Part shown: one piece after another, positions 1-9,810 of the stretch
Numbering within the stretch: the first letter of the stretch is position 1
How the letters are laid out: every line of letters starts with the position of its first letter
Source: Cenococcum geophilum 1.58
Taxonomy: Eukaryota > Ascomycota > Dothideomycetes > Gloniales > Gloniaceae
NCBI GenBank assembly: GCA_001692895.1
Contig: KV748244.1
Location: 434,001-498,000, forward strand
Reading direction: 5' to 3'
DNA length: 64,000 nt
The notes under the pieces: model-generated
Database searches by the model: none
The model's input: the letters and a program-made list of their open reading frames with translations, nothing else
What the model was told of the DNA's origin: nothing
Position numbers and translations under genes: made by a program

Positions 1-1009
1 AATTACTAAAGTTTATTGCATAAGGTTCTGGAGTTTTCTTTTCACTATAGTTGTTTCTTCCAGGTCTCTAAATATCTGCGTAAGTTATTCTGTAAATCCT
101 TCCCAACTTAAGAATATAAATCGCACGTCTTAGTTAGTAGTCGTCATTCCGTTTACCTATATCTCCATAAGGTAAGGTTTAAACCACTTAAGTGCTTTTC
201 CTAATAAGAATAGTCCTGCGTAGGCTATCCGATCCACAGGTATAAGTAACTTTACTCCCTCTTATAAGACCTTAAAGTGCATCTATATAAGGAATCCTTT
301 AAGCTTTAACCTTTCTCCTATAAATCTCTTAATTAATAGTAGCTTAATCTTTGCTGCTCCTATTCCATTAAGTCTTTCTTCCAATACTATATTATTAGCT
401 ATTAGCTAGTTAACTATTTCCTATAGCTATCCAACCGTTACAGGTTGCTGTAAGTCAGTATCTGCCATACTAGTATCACCTCCTATCCTTAAAGTAGTTG
501 CTGCCGTTAATAGCGTCATAGTAGCTGCTTTTAGTAGTATGTTGTTCGACTTCTTATATTAATACTATAACTAGGTAGTGATTGTGTAACAGAACCTTAT
601 AGCAAGAACTATAATAGGCTCGTTATTGGGCTAGGTATATAGGAAATATAAGTATAAAAGTCAATAACGTAATAACAACTAGTAGAGTGGTTACCCAACA
701 GATTAACTCTAATTATATTCTAAGAATCACTATAAGGAAGGAACTATCTAGGTAGGGACTAAGGGTCCTTAAATACACAACCGTACTCCTATAAAATCCT
801 TCTTATACGTAATATACGTCTTATACGTAAGGTACGTAAGTTCCCCTCGTTCCTCTTATTTAATACGTAGCATATTATATAACCTCGGTTACCATTCCTC
901 GTCATATAGTTCTATCGGCTCCATCCTGGACCGTGCCTAAATCAACCAACTAGCTTCTTCCGTCTCTTCTCTAAGTAGTTATAATATTGTACTTAAAGCG
1001 TCCGTAACA
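1..1009 (-). mobile_element. 5' end of a Ty3/gypsy chromovirus, reversed, cut by window start
   Basis: This block is the reverse complement of the 5' part of the complete element at 1833-9805. It holds a 5' LTR at 585-1009 followed, reading leftward, by the leader and the start of gag. Positions 1-130 read in reverse match the gag stretch around 2700-2860. The two copies sit head to head about 0.8 kb apart. The rest of the element lies outside the window. Both copies are RIP-mutated but differ from one another at many sites, so they are separate insertions rather than one recent inverted duplication. No reading frame is open. Confidence 0.85.
585..1009 (-). repeat. 5' LTR of the reversed chromovirus
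   Basis: A 425-bp LTR, aligned over its length with the reverse complement of the LTRs at 1833-2258 and 9380-9805. Its outer end is ...TCCGTAACA and its inner end TGTAACAGAACC, so it has near-palindromic TGTTACGG/CCGTTACA termini. CCCCG follows at 1010-1014 and would be the target duplication, but its partner lies outside the window. Confidence 0.85.
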
Positions 1010-1832
1010 CCCCGCATTTAACTAAGCTAGTAGCGATTTTATATACCTAGTATAGAAAATCCTAATTAGTTTATTTAATAGGTAGAGCTAGTAGAGCTTA
1101 ATACCGTCGCCTAAATTTAGTAGACTAGAAATATTCTAAAGCTTACTTATATAGGCAGGTCGCTAGTACCTTATAGGTAAGTTATAGGTTATTTGCATAT
1201 AGCCAGATTCGTAAATAGTAAGGCTATATACCTATTAAATCCGCTACTAACCCTGCTTTGGCCTTACGCTATACCGGCGTAGCGCCGTATATACTTTATA
1301 GGTAGGTTATAGGTTATTTACATGCAGCTAGATTAGGATGGTAAGGCTATATACCCATTAAACCCACCACTAACCTCTATTTTAGCCTTATGCGTTATCT
1401 GCGTAGCATATACATAGAATAGTATAAATTATTAGTATAGGTTACTACTAACGGGTTACTAGTAGGTTGTAAACTCCGGTTAAATAAACCCTAGTTATAA
1501 ACGGGCCTATTCTCTAATATATAAATAATCTACTTAGCTAGTATAGAGTGACGGACTAGGTTTAGGAAGGGTGCTTTCTAAATTAAGGCTATAGTTCTTA
1601 TAGTAATTATTGCTTATTCTTTAATCCCTTAGGATATCCTTTACTTCGCTTTAATATAGGTTATATTTTAATAGCGGCGCTTATTTTTTGCCTGCGCTTT
1701 AGCTATAAGGCTAAGGTATTCTGCTTACGGTACTTATCTAGCAGTTATTAATAATTTTTAAGTTCTATCTCGTATTTCTATTTATTATACTTATTTAGCT
1801 ATCCTAGCTATTTAATAAGGTACTATAGTTAT
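1010..1832 (-). pseudogene. 3' end of an older gypsy pol (chromodomain half) and downstream sequence
   Basis: Read on the minus strand, 1832-1750 continues directly from the pol remnant that ends at 9811. The joined reading is a chromodomain with residues like YLIKWLG followed by ELKNYQQLLDKYR, with stops at Trp/Gln codons. Downstream (about 1700-1540, minus) a basic stretch with residues such as LIAKAQAKNKRR follows. Positions 1170-1420 hold a direct tandem duplication with a period of about 125 bp, starting at TTATAGGTAAG and TTATAGGTAGG. I recognise no gene in 1010-1500, which may be the 3' untranslated part or LTR of the older element. Confidence 0.75.
1170..1420. repeat. 125-bp tandem duplication
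   Basis: Two diverged copies of a roughly 125-bp unit lie end to end. Both contain GGTTATTT(A/G)CAT, then AAGGCTATATACC, then a (G/T)CCTTA(C/T)GC stretch. The differences are almost all C/T and G/A, so the copies were mutated independently after duplication. Confidence 0.7.
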
Positions 1833-2258
1833 TGTTACGGACACTTTAAGTACGATATTACGACTACTTAGAGAAGAGTCGGAAGAAGCTAGTTATTTAA
1901 TTTAGGCATAGTCCAAAATGGAGCCAATAGAGCTATATAACGAGGAATGGTAACTAAGGTCACGTGACGTGATCTGTGTAATCTATAGGATCTATATAAT
2001 CCGTAACAGAGCAGATAAAGCACACATACATTACGTATAAGAAGGATTTCATAGGAGTATAGTTGTGTATTTAAGAACCCTTAGTCCCTACCTAGATAGT
2101 TCCTTTCTTATAGTAATTCTTAGAATATAATTAAAGTTAATTTATTAGGTAACTACTCCACTAGTTATTATTACGTTATTAACTTTATACTTGTATTTCC
2201 TATACACCTAGCCTAATAATAGGACCCACCGTAGTTCTTGCTACAAGGTTCCGTTACA
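1833..2258 (+). repeat. 5' LTR
   Basis: The 426-bp repeat begins TGTTACGGACAC and ends AAGGTTCCGTTACA. It matches the LTR at 9380-9805 in length and over its whole span. The upstream flank is GTTAT, the target duplication. The primer-binding site that should follow at 2259 is not recognisable, probably because of RIP. Confidence 0.92.
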
Positions 2259-2299
2259 CAATTACTACCTAGTTACGGTATTAATATAGAAGTTAAATA

Positions 2300-3450
2300 A
2301 CATACCACTAAAAGCAGCTACCACAACGCCATTAACGGCAGCAACTATATTAGGGTTAGGTAACGACACTAGTATAGCAGACACTAACTTATAGCAACCT
2401 ATAACAGTTAGACAACTATAAGAGATAGTTAACTAGCTAACAGAAAATAATGCAACGTTAGAAAATAGGATTAACGGGATAGGCGCAGTAAAGGTTAAGT
2501 TACTATCAATTAAAAGATACTTAGGAGAGAGATTAAAGCTTAAAGGATTCCTTATATAGATGTACTTTAAGGTAGCGCAAGAGGGAGCTAAGCTGGTAAT
2601 ACCTATAGATTAAATAGCGTACGCAGGATTATTCTTAACAGGAAGGGTACTTAAATAGTTTAAGCCTTACCTTATAGAAATCTAAGTAAATAGAATAACG
2701 ACTACAAACCAAAAGGTACGGTTTATATTCTTAAGCTAGAATGGATTTGTGGAATAACTTATATAAATATTTGGAGACCTAGAGGTAGTAACCACGGCGG
2801 AAAGAAAACTTTAAGATATTACGTAATAAACCTTAGCAATTAAGTATATAACGCAGTTCCAGAGATTAGTAATATAAGTAGAGTGGAATAATAGGGCGCT
2901 TATAGTATAGTATAAATAGGGACTTAAGGCTAAAGTTTAGGACGTAATTATCCTAATAGAAGATATGGATACCCTAAGGGAACTAATAGATTAAGCGATT
3001 AAGATTAATAATTAGATCTACTAAAGGGAATAGGCTAAGAAAAGTTAGGATAAAGTTCTACAGTTATATAAGGCGCAGAGTACGTAGCGACTAAAGCTAA
3101 GTTAAAAACTATAGTATGGCGCAAAGCTAATAGATCTAAGTGGTATTAAAAAAGCCTATAAGAGATAGAGTAAGAAACTATAGAAACCTAGAGAATAAGG
3201 ATTAAGTAATTAAAGGTCTAAGGAGCAGAGACTAAACTAGGGATCTTAGCAGTAGAAGACGTTTAGGCGGACTCTATAATAAGAAAAATGGTTTAAAAAG
3301 GGAGCTTATATAAATTGCGGAAAATAAGATCATTTTATAAGGGATTATAGAGATGGTTAGAAGTACTATATAATAAAGGGAACTAGACTAATAGTAGACG
3401 ATATATATATATAGAGGGATAATAATATACTGCAAGGAACAAAGAAATAT
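2300..3450 (+). pseudogene. gag of the chromovirus (degraded)
   Basis: Gag is the structural protein that packages the element RNA. The strongest sign is a CCHC zinc knuckle at about 3302-3360. It reads roughly YINCGK-DHFIRDY, where the first and last Cys have become Tyr and the residue after GK is a stop. Upstream sequence at 2700-2900 matches the reversed copy at 1-130. The frame is broken throughout by stops at former Gln/Trp codons. Start and end are approximate. Sequence from about 3450 to 5300 continues with Lys/Gln/Asp-rich coding-like text, including a short internal repeat near 3836-3890. I assign that stretch to the gag-pol linker without a named domain. Confidence 0.7.
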
Positions 3451-5339
3451 TTAATTAAAAGTTTCGCGTTTTATTATAATAACGTATGCCGGATTTATAA
3501 GAACGCTAAGTATGGCGTAAGCTATTGGCTATAGGAGCTATATTTAGCGAAGTATAAAGGAACTAACGAACTAGTTTACAGATCGGATATTAAGGACAAT
3601 AAATTTAATAAAGGTAAAATATTTTATAATAATAAGGTAATAAAAGCGGTTTACTAGGAATATATAGCTATTAGAGATATTATATTAAAGGTAGAGGATA
3701 ATTCTACTATAGAATAGGGAATATTAGTAGGGATTAAGACCCCGCTAGATATAATATCTATTACTTTATAAGACGTAAGAGAAGTAGGATAGTAAACCAC
3801 TTCAGCACTTAATAAAGGTAAAAGGCTAAAGGCTTAAGATTCTTAAGATAAGATAAGAGATGACTAAGATTCTTAAGATAAGATAAGGTAAGCTTAAGGA
3901 CCCACAACAGACGAAAACTAATAGAGTAGAGTAATAGCTTAGTTTAAAGATATACGAATAAGCTTAGGACGAAGTTTCCTATAGATATAAGATTCTTAAG
4001 ACAAGATAAGTAAGATTTAAGACTTTTAAGACGAGATAAGAATACTAAGTAAGCCTAGTTAGACTAAGGCTAGAGCTAGGCTTAAGTTAGAAGCAAGCTT
4101 AGGATTAAAGAATCTAAGGGATTAAAAGTTTAGAGAACGAATTAGGACACCTATAGATAAGAAGTAAGGAGCTTCTTTATAGATTAGAGAATTTATAATA
4201 TAAATAGCAACTAAACTAAAAGATAGAAATATAGACCTAGAGAACTTACTAGTAGAATATAGTATTCGGACTAAAGATTGAAAAGTTAATACTAAGATTA
4301 AGAAGTAAGAGAACTTTAAGGATTAGAGCGTAAGACATAAACTAAAAGAAACTATAGAAGAGTTTAGGTAAAGAATTATTGTATAGTAAGAATAGAAACT
4401 AAATAAGAGATTTAGTATANTGGGACGTATAAAGGATAGAGCGCTAATATAAAGAATTACTAATAGGCCTAGAGTAGGTATACTAAGAGCTAAGTGGCTT
4501 ACTAAACTGGAAAACGAAGAGGATTTAGGGATTTTAACTAGATTTAAGGAATAATATATAAAAGGCTGTTATAATATAGTAATAAGAAGATACTTCCTTA
4601 CGGACAAGCCGTATATACTCTAGTAGCTATACTAAAGGTGGTATAGGCAGAGGCACAATAATAAGTAGGAAGATTTCTATATATAGTTAGACGAAAAAGT
4701 TATCTAAAACTACCTAATTATAGAAAAGGCTATAAATTACATTAAAGGAGCCTTAATTATAATATTAAAGGATCTAGAGGAATAATTAGAGGACTAGAGA
4801 AGTAAAAGACGCATTTTAGTACCTGCAAATAAAGTTATAATATTTAGATTAGTATAATAAAGGTTTAAACTTAAGGATAAAGATAAGCTAAAAGTTAACC
4901 TAAAGCACCTAGTATACTATACGTTATTATAGATTGCATATATAGATAATATATATAAAATATACAAAAATCCAAAGGAAAAGAATTAGAAATACCCTAT
5001 AAGGATATATTAGATAATAAATAAGTAATAATATAGGAATACTAAGTATATACACAGCTAGCATCTAATAGAAGTTTAAGAGTTAGGTAACTTAATACTT
5101 TAACTAGAAAGATTTCTTATAGAAGAATACTTAGACGGATAATAGTAGTAGGAATGCCCAGAGAATATATATCTATAGTATATTAAAGACAAAAAGTAAA
5201 CTAGGTATTAGCTAAAGAGTAAGCTAAGTATATAAGGATTAAGCAGCTAATAGTTAGGAAAAGTAGAGGCCTACAGGACTAGAGGGAGCTAGTAGTAAAG
5301 CCTTAGACCCTTAAAGGAATTTAAGAATAATACCTAAAT

Positions 5340-8300
5340 TTATAAGTAAAATGGCAAGATTAATAGTTTAAGGCGCTAATAGATAGTAGAGTAATAAGAA
5401 ACTATATCTTACTAGTAGTAGTTAAGAGAATAGGTTTACCTTATAGATAGAAGGAGTAACCTTATCTATTAGATATAATTTTAGGAGATCTAATAGCCTA
5501 TAAAGGAGGGATTATTAATTTTAAAATAGGACCTATTTAAATAACCATTAAAGAAAGATAAATTAAGATGTCTTTTAATATCCTACTATTAGGAAGGGAT
5601 AAGGTAGTATTAGGTATACCTTAGTTATAGGAATATAATCTAAGGATTAATTAGATTATAGGTTAGGTCAATATTAGAGATACTTAACGCCGCAAGATAT
5701 AATAATAAGCTAAGTTAGTATAGTACTAAGTAGGAGTAACCTATAAAGAAATAGAAAAAGGACTAAGTTATATACTAAANAGATACTATAAGTACGGNAA
5801 NAAANTATAGTNACNNGAAAGTAAAAAGCTNTTANANTATANAGTATAGGACTATAAGATAGAGTTAGAACTAGAAATAAGTCTAAAGTTCTTTCTAATT
5901 TACAAGCTTACTAAAAAAAAAGGTAGAGTATTAAAAGAGTTTATCTAAGAAAATTTATAAAAGGGATATATTAGACTATTACAGTTATTAACGGGTTATT
6001 TAGTATTATTTGTACTAAAGAAAAATAGCAAACTAAGGTTATATATTAACTACAAATAGTTAAACAGTATTACTAGAAAGGATAGGTATTCTTTACCCTT
6101 AATTAGCGAAATCTAAGATAGGATAAGCAACGCGTAAATCTTTATAAAGATAGATTTAAGATAGGCGTACCATTAGATCTGGATTAAGGAAGGCGATAAA
6201 TAAAAGGCAGCCTTTAGGTTAAAGAAAGGACTATATAAACTATTAGTTATACAATTTAGGCTTATAAACGTATTAGCAATATTCTAAAAGCGTATTAATA
6301 ATATATTAGGAGAATATTTGGATAAATTTATTATAGTATACCTTAACGATATTATTATCTACTTAATAACTAAGGAAGAATACAAAGAATATATTAAATG
6401 GGTTTTAAAGAGACTATAAGAAGAACAAATGCTAGTAGTAATTAAGAAATGCGAGTTCTTTACTAGGAAGACTAATTTCGTAGAATTTATTATTAAACTA
6501 GGCTAACTTAGTATAGATTTAAAGAAGATTAAGGCTATAGTGAATTGGTAAGAACTAGAGAACATTACGCAGTTAAGATTATTCTTAGGGTTTTGCAATT
6601 ACTACAAAAGGTTTATAGCGCAGTAGTTAAAGGATATTAAGCCACTTACGCGACTAATAAAAAAAGAAGAACTATAGGTATAGGAAAAGGAGTAGCAAGA
6701 ATTATTTAAGAGGATTAAGGAATTGTTTACCTAGGAGCTAGTTCTTAAAATCTATTAACTAAAACTAGAGACGGTTATAGAAATAGATGTATTAGACTAT
6801 ATACTAAGGGCGTGCTTTATATAGAAATATCAAAATAGATAGCACCTAGTAGCATACTATAGTTAAAAGATAATACCACTAGAGTTAAACTATAACATCT
6901 ATAATAAGGAGTTATTAGGTATAGTTATAGCATTAAAGAAATAGAGAGCATTTTTATAAGGTATAGAGAAACCATTTATAATTAAAATAGATTATAAGAA
7001 CCTAATAGGATTCCTAATAATAAAGGAACTTAACTAAAGACAGGTTAGATAGGCAGAGATACTTATAAAATACTATTTTAAGATTTAGTATACTAAGGGT
7101 ATAGATAACATATAAGTAGATGCTCTAAGTTAGAAGGCTAAACTATAAAATAAAAAAAAGCTATTAGGGGCTTTATTGCGAAAAGACATAGACGGATTAA
7201 TTAGGTATAATTATCTAAAGATCGCAGCAACTTAGGAGGAACTAAAGGGAGTTTATAAGTCATTGGAGAGCTTTTAGGCATAAAGAATTCTAAAAGTATA
7301 ACTAAAAGATTTATAGACGGATATATATAAAAACCGAGAAGTAAAGTATATTCTAAGAAGCATAGCAGAGCAATTTATAGAAGAATTCTATAAGGGATTA
7401 ACTTAAGGATATAGCGGAGCTATAGGCTTAGTATTAAGACTCTAGGAAGAGTATATTATTAATAAAATCTAGAATATTATAAGAAAAGTAATAAGGGAAT
7501 ATCTAAATTATTAAAGAAATAAACTAATAAGGCATAAGCTATATGGAGGGCTATAACATATTAAAATACTAAAGAAACTATAGGAGGTTATATTATGGGA
7601 CTTTATTATTAAGTTACTAAAGTTAAGAGACCCTATTACTAGATAAGATCACAACGCGATTTTAGTAATAGTAGACAAGCTTATAAAGTAGGGATACTTT
7701 ATAGCATGCATAGAAGAAATCTTAGCGAAAGATATTACTAGAATTTATATTAAAGAAGTGTTTGTAAGATATAGAGCACTAAGTAAAATTATATCAGATA
7801 GAGATCTAAGATTTATAGCAGTATTTTAGGAGGTATTTTTAGCAGAATAAGGAGTTAGAGCAGTAACTTCTACTATATATTATCCGCAGACAGACAGTTA
7901 AACGGAAAGATTAAATTAGACATTAGAGCAGTATCTAAGGCACTATATTAATTATGCATAAAACAATTAGGTATCGCTATTACTAGTTATATAGTTTATA
8001 TATAATGCAATACCTTAAGAAGGAATAGGTATATTACTATTTAAGGCAAATTANNGATATAAGCTAAGAATATTNTTNTTANTATAATAAGTAAAGAANA
8101 NAANTAGCANAGCTAAAGAAAAAATAAAGACGTTAATAAATCTTTATATAGACCTTATAGAGTTAGTAAAGAAGGTATAAAAGAGAATAAAAAAGTACTA
8201 TAATATTAAGAGATCTAAGGGACCAGATCTTAAGGAGGGAGATAAAGTATAGCTACTACACAAAAATTTTAAGAGTTAATAACTAAGTAAGAAATTGGAC

Positions 8301-8650
8301 TACGTTAGACTAGGACCTTTTAAAATTACGTAGAGGATTTTACTAGTTATATTTAAGTTAAACCTACTAGCTAGAATAAAGATCTACCCTATATAGTATA
8401 TCGCAATGCTAAAGCTAGTATACGGAAATATTAAGCTACTAGTTTATAAAGTAGACACGTATAGAGGATAAAAAGAAGATAAATAGCAAGTTTTAAAGAT
8501 CGTTAGCTATAAGGATATTAATAACAAAATATAGTATAAGGTTAAGTAGATAGGCTATAATAAAACTACCTAGGAGCTATTAAAGAATTTAAAGAATGCT
8601 ATAGGAAAGGTACAGGAGTATTAGAAGAAATTAGGTTAGGCAGTATTAAT
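5340..8650 (+). pseudogene. pol of the chromovirus: protease, RT, RNase H, integrase, chromodomain
   Basis: The polyprotein can be followed through its stops. The protease active site near 5375-5410 reads ALIDSRVIRNYI, where Gly and Ala of the usual DSGA have become Arg and Val. In the RT, IFIKIDLR lies near 6140 and VYLNDIIIY near 6336-6362, the second Asp-box Asp having become Asn. RNase H follows at about 6760-7150. The integrase keeps the D,D,E triad as WDF near 7590, SDRD near 7795 and TERLN near 7900. The chromodomain YKVKWIGYNKTTWE lies near 8530-8577. All changes fit C-to-T or G-to-A. The chromodomain would have guided integration to marked chromatin. The protein is not translatable as it stands. 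Confidence 0.9.
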
Positions 8651-9130
8651 AAAGAAGAATTACTAAAGAATAAGTCACCTAAGGGGGACCTAAGAAGAGT
8701 AGTTGCTAAACTACTTAGATCTATTTCCTTCTCTATTAAAAGAGAATCCGTTTTTTTATTACTAAGTTCCTATAAACCTTATTTTATAAGTTTCTACTCC
8801 TTAAAACGGACCTTTTTACGCACCTTCTTAAGACGGATTAACTAAGTGGACGCTATAAGATAAGACTTAAGGGCCCGTTACTAAGTATCGGCAGCCCCTT
8901 ATTCTACATTATAGGAACGGCGTAATTCCGTAAGAGTAATAAACAGTTTATTATCTAGCTACGTAGTAGTAGATTAAATATAAAACCCTAAGATAAATTA
9001 ACTAGGGAACTAGACAACTATTAAGAGTAATAGGTTACGTATATTTAGCATTAGAGATAGAGCGAACGTTATAGGACGAACGAATATTTGCTTTAGTATA
9101 CTCTAAGTAAGAGAACGGTTATTATAAAGA
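8650..9130 (-). pseudogene. Conserved antisense reading frame 3' of pol
   Basis: On the minus strand, between pol and the 3' LTR, a frame of about 140-150 residues can be read with stops only at codons RIP could have made. It aligns without gaps to the same region of the second copy (21230-21690, minus). Shared blocks are LNIR, QFI-GF-IQS, FIT, QLIRLKKV-KKVRFKE and GL. Codon-preserving divergence over more than 100 residues suggests the antisense strand once coded for protein. The C-terminal half is Lys/Arg-rich. I do not recognise the family. The plus strand just before the LTR (near 9320-9375) also reads plausibly, as NDLEIF-IFKDK, so the two readings may overlap there. Confidence 0.55.
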
Positions 9131-9379
9131 TAGGTTCGCTAACGCAATATAAACTAACCCCTTTTTTAAACAGCGAGAACATAGAGATAGTATAATCTCA
9201 CTAAGGGACAATATTGCAGTAATAGTGCGAGCACGATAAGTAGTTAAGGAAGAAGAAATTGCTTTAGGTATAATAAGTAATAATATTAACTAAATTAATT
9301 AGACGGATATTACACCTCTAGTAAACGACTTAGAGATATTTTAAATCTTTAAGGATAAANATAAAGAGGAGGGANATNG

Positions 9380-9805
9380 TGTTANNGACNCTTTAAGTAT
9401 AATATTATAACTACTTAGAGAAGAGTTAAAAGAAGCTAGTTAGTTAATTTAGGCACGGTTTAGGATAGAGCTAATAGAGTTATGTAATGAGGAATAGTAA
9501 CTAAGGTTATGTAACGTAATCTATATAATCTATAGGATCTGTATAATCTGTAATAGAGTAGATAAAGTATATATATATTACGTATAAGAAGGATTTTATA
9601 GGAGTACGGTTGTGTATTTAAGGACCCTTAGTTTCTACCTAGATAGTTCCTTCCTTATAGTAATTTTCAGAATATAATTAGAGTTAATCTATTAGGCAAC
9701 TACTCCACCAGTTATTATTACGTTGTTAACTTTATACTTGCATTTCCTACATACTTAGCCCAATAATAGGACCTACCGTAGTTCTTGCTATAAGGTTCCG
9801 TTATA
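9380..9805 (+). repeat. 3' LTR
   Basis: The 426-bp 3' LTR begins TGTTANNGACNCTTTAAG and ends GGTTCCGTTATA. A purine-rich tract AAAGAGGAGGG lies immediately upstream, as expected for a polypurine tract. GTTAT, the second half of the target duplication, follows at 9806-9810. Confidence 0.92.
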
Positions 9806-9810
9806 GTTAT

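Larger units (their letters stand above)
1833..9805 (+). mobile_element. Complete 8-kb Ty3/gypsy chromovirus (RIP-inactivated)
   Basis: A full-length LTR retrotransposon of 7973 bp. It has two 426-bp LTRs (1833-2258, 9380-9805) flanked by a perfect 5-bp target duplication GTTAT (1828-1832 and 9806-9810). In order it holds gag with a zinc-knuckle remnant, protease, reverse transcriptase, RNase H, integrase, a chromodomain and a purine-rich tract just before the 3' LTR. Domain order and chromodomain place it among fungal chromoviruses. Every frame is broken by TAA/TAG at Gln/Trp codons, so it is dead. It interrupts the chromodomain of an older minus-strand gypsy. N bases near 4420, 5780, 8055 and 9360-9390 are assembly ambiguities. 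Confidence 0.93.
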
